Shown piece after piece: positions 43,512 through 52,027 of a DNA stretch of 64,000 bases (position 1 is its first letter; every line of letters begins with the position of its first letter). The notes beneath the pieces were generated by a model. That model saw only the letters and a list, made by a program, of their open reading frames with translations. It was not told the origin of the DNA and searched no databases. The stretch spans positions 1-64,000 of the forward strand of contig CAMQVH010000008.1 of NCBI GenBank assembly GCA_947038155.1. The letters run 5' to 3'. Source of the DNA: an uncultured Bacteroides sp. (GTDB lineage Bacteria; Bacteroidota; Bacteroidia; Bacteroidales; Bacteroidaceae). The position numbers and the translations under genes were made by a program.

Positions 43512-45482
43512 TTACCGGATGTCCCGAACACATCGTACGGATGCGTATAAAGAACCGGAGTTTCCTCCTTGTCCTACACGGGGGTCCATAAAGCGGACGG
43601 AACTTTCTGCATCCGCACTCCAGTAATACTGACCTTCAAGTATTTGTTTTACTTCACATACCTTGACGTTCTGCAGAATGTCTATCATATAAATTTCTGC
43701 TTTTGTCGGCATTCTCCAGTCAGAGTATGTTTCTCCCGTAGTTGCGTCCCTTTCCACATAATCGCGGCATTTGATTCTTGAAGCTGCATACGTAGCGGCT
43801 GTTGTTGTACCGTGTTGTGACGCAAGCATCATGTGCGGAGAGATTCTACGGTTATTTTCTTCCGTGTCGATGCTGGCTCCGTCGCTGTCTGTCAGCGGAT
43901 ATCCCAGTACGGCATTGTTACGTATATAGGCGGCATACGATGCACCCAATACCGGGTCCGGTGCATAATGCGTAAATCCGCTGTCGAATGCTTCATCAAA
44001 CTCATCCGGATCGGGGAGTGTGGAGAAGTCCGCAACGAAAGAATTCATGATGTACATTTTCGTATTGTTCTGACCCTGACTTCCGCCCGGAGCGTCGGCA
44101 GAGATATCCGAACCGATATATAAAGCCGGATATTGTGACACCGTGACATCCTGTGTCAATCCTGCACCGTTCTTCACCTGGAATGTAATTTCCTTCGCCA
44201 GGAAGTTTTCGGGAAGCGGACTGGTGATGCTGATCGTGCCCGATTTGGCATTCGGAGTCGCTGCGATATTGACTTCCTTACCTCCGTTGGCAACCGTCAC
44301 TCCGTTTACGGTAATCTTGCTGATTTCCACATCTGGCGTTGACGACTGGAAAGTCGTGGTGTACTGGGTACTGTTCGGCATTGATATCTTGGTGTCTTTT
44401 ACGTAGATAAAGTTGATACCTTCTACTGATACCAGTATTTCGTGAGTTGTCCAGTCCTGTATGGTGTATGCGGCATCCAGTGTGACGGCGGTATGCGGAT
44501 CGGTATCACCCTTCTTGTCTATGTTCACCTGAATGTCGTACAAATGGTTGCGTTCCAGTTTATAAAGGCTTTCCGTCTGCTCTGTGCTTCCGTTCGGTAA
44601 ACGATAGTTTACGGGTATCCTGTAATAATTCTGTGTCGTAGTCGTTCCTTCGGCATTCTTTACCGGTACATTGATCAGTACATACGTTTCCCGGTACGTA
44701 TCCTTCGTCCAGTCGTTGGCATACGAATAAAGAATGATTTGACCGTTGTATCCGGCACCTGTGTTTTGTTCCGTAAACGAACTCATGCTTTGCAGATCCG
44801 AAACGACAAGCGTTCCTTGTGCAATCGCTGATCCGTCGGCTGCATAATTCACCAGTTTCTTATAAGGTATATTATTCTCCAATGGAGTATACCCGTTCAC
44901 ATAGTTCAGGCTGATTCTGATTTTAGCCGCAGCACGTTTCAGAATGACGGGGATTTCTTTGTTGACGATTATTCCGTCATTCAGTACCATTGTCTGCTGG
45001 CCGTCCATAGCGAAAGCATCCTGTTTCTTGTCTGCATCGAGCGTAGAAGTGGGGAGTGCCTTTAACTGAGTCAGGGAGAGTCCGGTGGAAGGGATGGTTT
45101 CCGTACTGTTGGCTACTACAAAGATAGTATGATTCGTGTTCAGTGCGAACTTTTCCTGCTCCACATTCAGCGTTTCCCGGTGTTCTCCGGTGCCGGTCAG
45201 TTCCGGTGCGAGAGAGAAGTGCTGGTAGAACAGACACTCGTCCGCTCCTTCCCGATAGATGAACACATCCAGTGTTTTTATTGTGTTCTCATTCAATGCG
45301 TCTTCTCCGGGTTCTTCTGCAGCGCGGGAGGCGGCAGGGCGGGGAATCGAAAGCTTCAGCGTGATACCGCTTCCGGCTTCAGTTCCTGCTGGCTGCTCTG
45401 CCGGCGAATCGTTCTCACAAGAAGTGATTCCCCAGAGCATCAAGAGCATTAATGGAATGATGTATAATCTGTTTCGTTTCAT
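43512..45482 (-). CDS. Fimbrial lipoprotein with lectin-like C-terminus
   Basis: This 656-aa lipoprotein has signal MKRNRLYIIPLMLLMLWGITSC. The N-terminus (about 40-240) follows the FimA/Mfa pattern (GITLKLSIPRPAASRAAEE ... IKTLDVFIYREGADECLFYQHF). The C-terminal roughly 130 residues end WRMPTKAEIYMIDILQNV ... YYWSADAESS ... YASVRCVRDIR, a pattern seen in C-type-lectin-like or Fibrobacter-paralogous domains. Such a domain suggests a tip adhesin. The ligand is unknown. Confidence 0.8.
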   Translation of the reverse strand: MKRNRLYIIPLMLLMLWGITSCENDSPAEQPAGTEAGSGITLKLSIPRPAASRAAEEPGEDALNENTIKTLDVFIYREGADECLFYQHFSLAPELTGTGEHRETLNVEQEKFALNTNHTIFVVANSTETIPSTGLSLTQLKALPTSTLDADKKQDAFAMDGQQTMVLNDGIIVNKEIPVILKRAAAKIRISLNYVNGYTPLENNIPYKKLVNYAADGSAIAQGTLVVSDLQSMSSFTEQNTGAGYNGQIILYSYANDWTKDTYRETYVLINVPVKNAEGTTTTQNYYRIPVNYRLPNGSTEQTESLYKLERNHLYDIQVNIDKKGDTDPHTAVTLDAAYTIQDWTTHEILVSVEGINFIYVKDTKISMPNSTQYTTTFQSSTPDVEISKITVNGVTVANGGKEVNIAATPNAKSGTISITSPLPENFLAKEITFQVKNGAGLTQDVTVSQYPALYIGSDISADAPGGSQGQNNTKMYIMNSFVADFSTLPDPDEFDEAFDSGFTHYAPDPVLGASYAAYIRNNAVLGYPLTDSDGASIDTEENNRRISPHMMLASQHGTTTAATYAASRIKCRDYVERDATTGETYSDWRMPTKAEIYMIDILQNVKVCEVKQILEGQYYWSADAESSVRFMDPRVGQGGNSGSLYASVRCVRDIR

Positions 45483-45490
45483 AATTCATA

Positions 45491-46939
45491 CTATTTGTAT
45501 TCAGTTTGACTGATTAAAATATCGGTGTCATTGTCACCCGGGAACTGGCGGCTGCTGTTGCTTTGTACCGGATTGATCTTGAGTTTTACTCCTTCCACTG
45601 TAATGTAGAAGTAAGTGCGTCTCAAAGTGCCGTTCCAAGGTTTGGCGGCTCCGATCTTTATTTCATGGGCATCGCTTCCTGCTATCCCTTTAGAGACGGC
45701 GGGGATTCCGTTCACGGAACCGTTCGTGCTGAAAGAAAAATCAAGGCCGTTGGTTAGTGTGGCTGTCCATACAGCACCTGCAGGGGCGGTCAGACTAAAA
45801 CTGTAATCGGCGTATGATGTTTCGTTCCGTGCTTCTCCGTTCCATATATACGGAAACTGTACGATGCCTGTAGTGGCTCCGGCGTCGTTGCCATTGTAAG
45901 GCTGAAGCTTATAGTCTCCGTCTTTCACATCCTGACCGATCTCTGAGTCTACTACCTTCCATGGATAAGGAGTCGTCTTGATGATCAGCTGATTGTCCGG
46001 ATGATCGAGCATAGCCATCACACGGTAAACCGTATTGTGCAGCAGACTATATTTGTTTTCCGTTTGCCCTGAGTCTGTGATATATCCCCGGTAGGTATGG
46101 CTGATTCCATTAAACGATGCCGTTATACGGATATAGGGAGTGTTTGCATCCGGCGTACCGGAAGCGACCAGATTACGATACGTATAGAAAGAAGCATGCG
46201 CATTGGCGGGAACTACTCCTGACAAATCCGATGGCATAGGCTGCAACGTTCCGTTCTCAGTGATGGGCTGCGCCACCTTCTGATACTTGGCATTTGGTGT
46301 CATAGCCACCGTCTCCGGATTACCATATGTAGTAAGTACCTGATTGTTAAACTCGATGGAAGTCACCGTCACATTGTCCTTTTCCAATCCTTGATTCTTA
46401 AACATATAGATATCCAGCCGTGCCACCAGTCGCTCCATCGGAACTTCTGCTACCACATAACTACTGTTGATCGGAACTACCTTCTTGCCGAACATCAGAA
46501 TGCTACTGTCATCCAGACTACTTCCCTCTACAGTCAGCTGATCCAGCTGGTCGGGCGTCAGATCGGCTGTTATCGGTGTGGAGAACGTCTTGTTCGGGTC
46601 GTTGTAATTGGCAATTGCATAAATGATCTTTGTTTGTGGCGACACGTTGACGGAGCGCGAAATCTCCTGCAACCTCTCCGGAGTAAATTCCGGAATCAGT
46701 TCCGAGTATTCGCGACGCTGGTCTTTCTGGTTGAATATATACAGAGCAAGACTTGCAAAGTTTCCATCATTCCCTTTATTCAGAACATCGTTTGCTCGCG
46801 TTGTTTGGATCAGGAGATTGAGTCGGGCTTGATCGTTGGTTGCATCGGATACCGGGTTCTCGTTTTCACTACAGGAATAAGCTAGGAGAGCCAGGACAAA
46901 CATCTGCAAATAGATCCGATATTTAAATTTTAATTTCAT
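45491..46939 (-). CDS. Fimbrial lipoprotein, FimA/Mfa-like
   Basis: This 482-aa lipoprotein has signal up to YSC near residue 23 (YLQMFVLALLAYSC). The Mfa-like N-terminal domain reads ARLNLLIQTTRANDVLNKGNDGNFASLALYIFNQKDQRR and MERLVARLDIYMFKNQG. The second half has Ig-like strands (WKVVDSEIGQDVKDGDYKLQPYNGN ... YFYITVEGVKLKINPVQSN). The position, third after the major subunit and the Mfa2-like gene, suits an accessory subunit such as FimC or FimD. Confidence 0.8.
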   Translation of the reverse strand: MKLKFKYRIYLQMFVLALLAYSCSENENPVSDATNDQARLNLLIQTTRANDVLNKGNDGNFASLALYIFNQKDQRREYSELIPEFTPERLQEISRSVNVSPQTKIIYAIANYNDPNKTFSTPITADLTPDQLDQLTVEGSSLDDSSILMFGKKVVPINSSYVVAEVPMERLVARLDIYMFKNQGLEKDNVTVTSIEFNNQVLTTYGNPETVAMTPNAKYQKVAQPITENGTLQPMPSDLSGVVPANAHASFYTYRNLVASGTPDANTPYIRITASFNGISHTYRGYITDSGQTENKYSLLHNTVYRVMAMLDHPDNQLIIKTTPYPWKVVDSEIGQDVKDGDYKLQPYNGNDAGATTGIVQFPYIWNGEARNETSYADYSFSLTAPAGAVWTATLTNGLDFSFSTNGSVNGIPAVSKGIAGSDAHEIKIGAAKPWNGTLRRTYFYITVEGVKLKINPVQSNSSRQFPGDNDTDILISQTEYK

Positions 46940-46951
46940 ATACGTAAGGGG

Positions 46952-47824
46952 TTATTGCCCCGGTCTGATCACTTCTTCGTCCCAGGGTTTTACAGTGACG
47001 GCAGTTCCGTTGAAATAGATACGAATACCTATTGCAGCTTCGTTGATACCGTCTACGGTAATATCATTATCTTTCATGAAGTCCTTCAATTGCAAGGTAT
47101 ACAGCCCTTCTCCGGTCTGTGTGTTTCGTAATTGCAGGTATACTTCATTCTCATTATTAAATCGTAAAACATTATATTTCGCGCCAAATTTCTGTGTGCC
47201 GGAATCAAAGCTGACTGTGGGATAATAGGTGATACGTTCGTTCGAGAACGTTTTGGTAAAGTCTACAGTCGAACTCAGGTTACCCATTTCTATGCTTACG
47301 GGAGGAAGTGCCGCCCGTACATCACTTGCGTCCAGACCTTCCAGTTCGATGCGCATTTTGATATGTGCGCTGTTGAAAGGAACGGTGTCCACCTTGTAGC
47401 CTTCGTTGATAATCACAATATCTCTTTCTCCAAAATACAGGCTGTCATTAGTCGATATCAGTTCTTTGGTGAAGTAATGAGGTGCCCCGACAATACTGTT
47501 TTTCGGGGAGGCACCATCATTAATTTGGGTGTCATCGAGAGAGTTTCCCCAGCATACCACATGATACTGACCACTTGGTAAGTTCAGGGTCGTACCCTGT
47601 TGCCGTCTCAGCTCGCTCTTGTCAAGAACCGTCTTTTGTATACAAACGTTGTTTTCGTTGTATACATACATATCCACTTTTTCTATTTTCTGAAGAAAGA
47701 TATCCTCTGTGCCGTCACCCAGATAATCGAAGTATAAAGTTGTTTCACAATCATCCAGATTTTCCTTTATACACCCCGTTACTGTCACCAGTAACAGGAT
47801 GTATAGAATCATTGCCTTCTTCAT
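46952..47824 (-). CDS. FimB/Mfa2-family fimbrial anchor subunit
   Basis: This 290-aa lipoprotein has signal MKKAMILYILLLVTVTGC. The stretch CIKENLDDCETTLYFDYLGDGTEDIFLQKIEKVDMYVYNENNVCI is the usual start of FimB/Mfa2 proteins, and PSGQYHVVCWGNSLDD follows. In Porphyromonas these subunits anchor the pilus to the outer membrane and limit its length. It follows the major subunit gene by 30 bp. Confidence 0.88.
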   Translation of the reverse strand: MKKAMILYILLLVTVTGCIKENLDDCETTLYFDYLGDGTEDIFLQKIEKVDMYVYNENNVCIQKTVLDKSELRRQQGTTLNLPSGQYHVVCWGNSLDDTQINDGASPKNSIVGAPHYFTKELISTNDSLYFGERDIVIINEGYKVDTVPFNSAHIKMRIELEGLDASDVRAALPPVSIEMGNLSSTVDFTKTFSNERITYYPTVSFDSGTQKFGAKYNVLRFNNENEVYLQLRNTQTGEGLYTLQLKDFMKDNDITVDGINEAAIGIRIYFNGTAVTVKPWDEEVIRPGQ

Positions 47825-47854
47825 ATCTTTGGTTTATTGTAAGGATGCAGAGGT

Positions 47855-49060
47855 TTACTGTTCCAGATCGAATCCCGGAGTGATTGTTTCTTCATTCCAT
47901 GGAGCGATGGTGACATGTACCAATACATTATATTGCACATTTCCGAGGTCGTTGTCCAGCATGGGGACTAACTCGATTTCCATGTTATACAGCGTACCGG
48001 GTTTGAAGTCGGCGGCAGTCATTTCCGTATTGATTTCTTTGTAGTACTTCACCAGGTTGGCAAAACGGGCGCTGTTGGCCAGTTCGGGGTTAAATACTTC
48101 GAGGTCGGTGGATGCCAGTCCAGTTATATTCAAGTCAGCAAGATCCAGATGCAGCTGCGGTATGGCAGTGCCCGGGAAGAAGTTGAATGCATAACACTTG
48201 CCGGCTAAGTCCAGCGGCAGGTTACCGTATGCATTGTCAGCGCTGTTATAGAGAATATAGCTGGCAAACGCAGCTGCGTCTACACTAGGAGTGGTATCAA
48301 ATATCCACATACCATTTTGGATATGGTTCTCGAATGTAGAGTTAAGCAACAGGTCCTGCAATGTTCCCGGTTGGTTGAAGGTATTATAGAAGTTGTTCAT
48401 ATAAAGCCCTTTTACATTACCCGTAAATCCTGTCCATGAAACAGTTGCTTTCTTGTTTACTCCGTCAATGGAACGGGTAAATTCGAAGTTTCCTGCGTTT
48501 TTGAAAGAGATTTTTGTAATCTGCATACGTGCTACGATAGGGGCTATGGTTACTTCGGCAGTATAAGTTTTTCCTGCTGTTGGAGTCGGCTCTATCGGCT
48601 CATTAACGATTGGTTTCAGATCATCGTCCATACCGTAATACATTACTGCGCTGCCTTGCTGGTTTGCCAGTTTGGTATTGATCACATTATTGTTTACGGC
48701 ATTGCCCGGATTTCCGTAAATGTACACTTTAGATACAGATTGAGGTGTATTGATAAATTTCAATCCTTTGGTGGGGTCGGTAAGCTTGTTCCAGTCAGAG
48801 TTGAGTACTTCATCTTTGGTGACTGTCTTGGAAGTGATGATCTTTCCACTGGCGTCGGTCAGATTGATTAATATACTGCTCACATCTTTTACGTCAGATG
48901 TGATGATGTCCGATGGAGAGGACGCTCTCGACTTAATTCCGCTTATTGATACTGAAAGAGATTTTATTTCGTCCTGTGAACCCGAAAACTCTTCTTTGTC
49001 ACTGCAGGAAAATAATGCTATACTTGTGATCCCTGCTAATAATAGCTGTTTAATATTCAT
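47855..49060 (-). CDS. Major fimbrial subunit, Mfa1/FimA-like
   Basis: This 401-aa lipoprotein precursor has signal MNIKQLLLAGITSIALFSC. The N-terminal half (about 30-190) has the Mfa1/FimA fold pattern (ISSILINLTDASGKIITSKTVTKDE, TYTAEVTIAPIVARMQITKI). The C-terminus ends in VLVHVTIAPWNEETITPGFDLEQ, matching the donor-strand region. It is first in the operon, so it is likely the stalk subunit. The 436 bp upstream hold no clear TAnnTTTG promoter in the right direction. Confidence 0.85.
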   Translation of the reverse strand: MNIKQLLLAGITSIALFSCSDKEEFSGSQDEIKSLSVSISGIKSRASSPSDIITSDVKDVSSILINLTDASGKIITSKTVTKDEVLNSDWNKLTDPTKGLKFINTPQSVSKVYIYGNPGNAVNNNVINTKLANQQGSAVMYYGMDDDLKPIVNEPIEPTPTAGKTYTAEVTIAPIVARMQITKISFKNAGNFEFTRSIDGVNKKATVSWTGFTGNVKGLYMNNFYNTFNQPGTLQDLLLNSTFENHIQNGMWIFDTTPSVDAAAFASYILYNSADNAYGNLPLDLAGKCYAFNFFPGTAIPQLHLDLADLNITGLASTDLEVFNPELANSARFANLVKYYKEINTEMTAADFKPGTLYNMEIELVPMLDNDLGNVQYNVLVHVTIAPWNEETITPGFDLEQ

Positions 49061-49496
49061 GTCTTTTAAAAAATAAATGTTGATAAATTTCTCCTTTATG
49101 ATTCATTCTACGTAGGTTTCATTTGGGATTATAACAACAACAGGTTTCGAGGAAAGTTTTAAAAAGTATGTTCTATTTCGGTGCTATATAGGGTAAAAAC
49201 GGTGTTTTTAATGAATATTATCCAATTTTGTAATAAATACAATTTCGTTCTCTTTTTAATGGAAGGATTCTTTTGCATTTCGCTTTATATCGTAATGTTG
49301 TGAAATTAGATTTCAGGAGAGTATATGGGATATGGCAAAGACGAGAATTTTTTCTTATTCGGTTTTCCTTTTTATAGTCTGTTGCTCATTTGGCTGTCTG
49401 CGCTTGGTTTTAAGTAGTTTTTGCGATAGTTAAAACAATTGGTTGCTAAATCGTTTTTTTCGTCTTATCATTGTGTAAATTTACTAGTGGATATAT
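49061..49496. other. Intergenic control region between fimbriae and recombinase
   Basis: This region of 436 bp is AT-rich and lies between two divergent genes. It must hold the start signals of both the fimbrial operon and the recombinase gene. I see no exact TAnnTTTG box for the fimbrial operon; TAGTTTTTG near 49417 is a one-base-off candidate for the recombinase. There is no copy of the GTTAC/GTAAC recombination site seen at 50.5-50.8 kb. Nothing coding is seen. Confidence 0.35.
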
Positions 49497-50444
49497 ATGA
49501 ATAAAAATGGATTTAGCCGCTGTGCGGAGTCGTACATCGGTCGTTTACAAAAAGAAGGGCGTCATTCTACGGCCCATGTTTATAAGAATGCTGTTTTTTC
49601 TTTCACCCGGTTTTGTGGTACTGTCAGTGTATCATTTAGGCAAGTCACCCGTGAGCGCTTGCGTTGCTACGGGCAGTACCTTTATAGCTACGGTCTGAAG
49701 CCGAATACGGTATCAACGTATATGCGTATGCTTCGCAGTATATATAATAGAGGAGTAGAGTCGGGTAGGGCTCCGTATGTGCATCGTTTGTTTCATGATG
49801 TTTATACGGGAGTGGATAATTGTCAGAAGAAAGCGTTGCCTGTCGGCGAACTTCACCGTCTTCTCTATGAAGATCCCAAGTCGGAACGTTTGCGTCGTAC
49901 GCAGGCTATCGCTGCCTTGATGTTCCAATTCTGCGGAATGTCTTTCGCTGACCTTGCCCATTTGGAGAAATCGTCACTGGAACAGAATATCCTCCGGTAT
50001 AACCGTATCAAGACGAAAACTCCGATGAGTGTAGAAATACTGGATACTGCACAGGATATGATCAGGCAGCTTCGCAATTGTCGGCCTTCCCGTCCGGAAT
50101 GTCCTGATTATTTATTCAGTATTCTTCTTGGTGACAAGAAGAGGGAGGACGAAAGTGCATATCGGGAATATCAGTCTGCTCTCCGCAGATTTAACAACCG
50201 TCTGAAGAGATTGGCAAAAGCTTTGCGATTAACTTCTCCCGTCACTTCTTATACCATTCGCCATTCCTGGGCTACTACCGCCAAGTATCGTGGTGTTCCT
50301 ATTGAAATGATCAGCGAATCGTTGGGGCATAAGTCGATCAAGACTACTCAGATTTATCTGAAAGGTTTCGGTCTTCAGGAACGAACAGAAGTTAATAGAA
50401 AGAATTTATCTTACGTAAAGGACTGGGTTGCAGGACGGGTGTAA
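49497..50444 (+). CDS. Tyrosine site-specific recombinase (capsule-linked)
   Basis: This 315-aa tyrosine recombinase has an N-terminal SAM-like core-binding domain (about 1-100) and a catalytic domain. Visible catalytic parts are KTKT near the beta strand, YTIRHSWATTA (box II), ISESLGHKSIKTTQIYLKGF with the second His and the nucleophilic Tyr. The box I Arg that in many Bacteroides enzymes reads RGM is here FCGMSFADL, so Arg seems replaced by Cys. It lies directly beside an invertible segment with 20-bp inverted repeats, so it is the likely invertase. Confidence 0.9.
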   Translation: MNKNGFSRCAESYIGRLQKEGRHSTAHVYKNAVFSFTRFCGTVSVSFRQVTRERLRCYGQYLYSYGLKPNTVSTYMRMLRSIYNRGVESGRAPYVHRLFHDVYTGVDNCQKKALPVGELHRLLYEDPKSERLRRTQAIAALMFQFCGMSFADLAHLEKSSLEQNILRYNRIKTKTPMSVEILDTAQDMIRQLRNCRPSRPECPDYLFSILLGDKKREDESAYREYQSALRRFNNRLKRLAKALRLTSPVTSYTIRHSWATTAKYRGVPIEMISESLGHKSIKTTQIYLKGFGLQERTEVNRKNLSYVKDWVAGRV

Positions 50445-50482
50445 ATGTGCAAAATATTAATAATCAGTATTAAAGTATGTAA

Positions 50483-50772
50483 GTTACTTCTTAGGTAACG
50501 GATTTAAATTTGGCGCAAAGATAGACAAAAACACAGGTAATAAACAAATAAAATCCCACTTTTTTTAGTTTTATCCGAAATATAAGGCAAAAGTGTATCT
50601 GGACATGAAAAAATACTTATTTTCATGTACTGCCCTTATATGCCTATTTCTTATTATAATATATATCTTCTTTTAGGGCATAAACTCCTCCTACGGCATA
50701 TTTGTAGATGTTTTTCTGCTTTCTTGATTATTTTTGATTTAATGTATGTTTTTCCGTTACCTAAGAAGTAAC
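50483..50772. promoter_or_regulatory. Invertible capsule promoter segment (20-bp inverted repeats)
   Basis: GTTACTTCTTAGGTAACGGA (50483-50502) is present exactly inverted as TCCGTTACCTAAGAAGTAAC (50753-50772), bounding 250 bp. Each arm is itself a dyad of GTTAC/GTAAC around the 7-bp core CTAAGAA. The right site extends to 10-bp arms (TTTCCGTTAC, GTAACGGAAA). This is the layout of a tyrosine recombinase crossover pair. The segment lies between the recombinase and upxY and carries the promoter at 50516-50548. Confidence 0.9.
50516..50548 (-). promoter_or_regulatory. Capsule promoter, OFF orientation (TTTG-N21-TATCTTTG)
   Basis: On the minus strand TTTG (50545-50548) and TATCTTTG (50516-50523) are 21 bp apart, a full consensus promoter. 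It reads left into the 3' end of the recombinase gene, away from upxY. Inversion between the repeats would place it about 25 bp inside the right repeat, reading into upxY. Confidence 0.85.
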
Positions 50773-50795
50773 GGAAACATATGGGGTAAAAAAAC

Positions 50796-51377
50796 ATGAT
50801 TCTAACAAAAGAGAAATCAGCCATCCTCGGGACCAAAAATGGGACAGGGGAGGGCGTAGCGTGCTTAAAACGCTGGTATGTGGCTCATGTTCGCATACAT
50901 CACGAAAAAAAAGTAGCCGAACTTTTGGGGAAAATGGGAATTGAAACTTTTGTTCCGGTTCAACAGGAGATTCATCAATGGAGTGATCGTCGTAAATTAG
51001 TTGAGGCTGTTCTTTTACCAATGATGGTATTTATTCATGCTGATCAGAAAGAACGAATGGCAGCTTTGACCATTTCTACGGTAAGTCGTTATATGGTCTT
51101 ACGTGGTGAGGGAAAGCCTGCTGTAATTCCTGACGAACAAATGGCACGTTTTCGTTTTATGCTTGACTATTCAGAAGAGGCAATTTCTATGAACTGCTCT
51201 CCTTTGGCTCGTGGTGAGAGGGTCAGAGTAGTTAAAGGACCTTTAACTGGATTGATTGGCGAACTAGTCACATTAGATGGGAAAAGCAAAGTCGCTGTTC
51301 GTTTGGACAAGTTGGGGTGTGCTTGTGTTGATATGCCTGTTGGCTATGTTGAACGTCTTGGTGAGAAAACTAATTGA
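50796..51377 (+). CDS. upxY: UpxY-type capsule transcription antiterminator
   Basis: This 193-aa NusG-like protein has an NGN domain (about 25-105, KRWYVAHVRIHHEKKVAELLGKMGIETFVPVQQEIHQWSDRRK) and a C-terminal KOW-like part (ARGERVRVVKGPLTGLIGELVTLDGKSKVAVRLDKLG). In Bacteroides fragilis each UpxY prevents early termination in the leader of its own capsule operon. It is the first gene of the locus, 23 bp past the right inverted repeat. upxZ follows after 2 bp. Confidence 0.92.
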   Translation: MILTKEKSAILGTKNGTGEGVACLKRWYVAHVRIHHEKKVAELLGKMGIETFVPVQQEIHQWSDRRKLVEAVLLPMMVFIHADQKERMAALTISTVSRYMVLRGEGKPAVIPDEQMARFRFMLDYSEEAISMNCSPLARGERVRVVKGPLTGLIGELVTLDGKSKVAVRLDKLGCACVDMPVGYVERLGEKTN

Positions 51378-51379
51378 CA

Positions 51380-51736
51380 ATGGAAGTTTTGTGTTTAGAG
51401 GAAAAAATAGATAAACTTCAGAGTATAGCTTGCACATTACTCCGTATGGGTCAGAATAGAAGATATATATATGCTGATGATCTTTTCCTGTTCAATAATG
51501 AAATTAATGAACTAATCAATGACTTGTATCCCTACCGAGGTATAACAATAGAACAAGAATTTGCTTTATGTTTGGCTCTTTTGCGTGGATATAGTGTTTC
51601 TATTAATGCCAATCCAAATGATGAAGAGAAGAAACGTAATGTTTTGGCTCGTACTCGAATTGTTCTGAGAAATTTGTCTTCTTCAAGTTTGAAAGAACAG
51701 TTGCTTTCAGTTTATAATGAGTTAAGGGTTATATGA
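51380..51736 (+). CDS. upxZ: UpxZ-type inhibitor of other capsule loci
   Basis: This 118-aa protein has LQSIACTLLRMGQNRRYIYADDLFLFNNEINELINDLYPYRG and ITIEQEFALCLALLRGYSVSI, the UpxZ family pattern. In B. fragilis UpxZ proteins inhibit UpxY antiterminators of other capsule loci, enforcing expression of one capsule. ATG 51380 is preferred over a TTG at 51374. It is the second gene, as in known loci. Confidence 0.9.
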   Translation: MEVLCLEEKIDKLQSIACTLLRMGQNRRYIYADDLFLFNNEINELINDLYPYRGITIEQEFALCLALLRGYSVSINANPNDEEKKRNVLARTRIVLRNLSSSSLKEQLLSVYNELRVI

Positions 51737-51858
51737 ATTCAGTTGAAATTTTCAAAATAAATAATGATACACACAGGCTTAATAGCATATTTCTATTTAC
51801 TATATTCTGGTATTCGCTTAATCTTTTTTGGCAATGTTCCTACTATTCAAATCAATAA
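51733..51858 (+). CDS. Possible 41-aa ORF overlapping upxZ stop
   Basis: An ATG overlaps the upxZ stop (ATGA at 51733-51736) and opens 41 codons: MNSVEIFKINNDTHRLNSIF, then a hydrophobic FTIFWYSLNLFW. The overlap would allow translational coupling. No family is recognised and codon use cannot decide, so it may be chance. The rest of the gap to 52027 holds nothing I can name. Confidence 0.25.
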   Translation: MNSVEIFKINNDTHRLNSIFLFTIFWYSLNLFWQCSYYSNQ

Positions 51859-52027
51859 TCGTGCGCGAAGTTCTTCGATTTGGCACATATGCTCTTTTTC
51901 TACCATTCTTTTATGCCAGGTATGTTTTTATTAGAATAACATACAAAGGGTATTTACTAAACTAATTTATTTATTAATCAAGAAGATAACTCAATGTTAT
52001 GCTATTGAGTAGTTACAAGAAAAAAAG

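Noticed and set aside
50729..50736. TATTTTTG as a capsule promoter already facing upxY
   Set aside because: The -7 match is there, but no TTTG-like -33 lies 19-21 bp upstream. The perfect promoter on the other strand is a better candidate.
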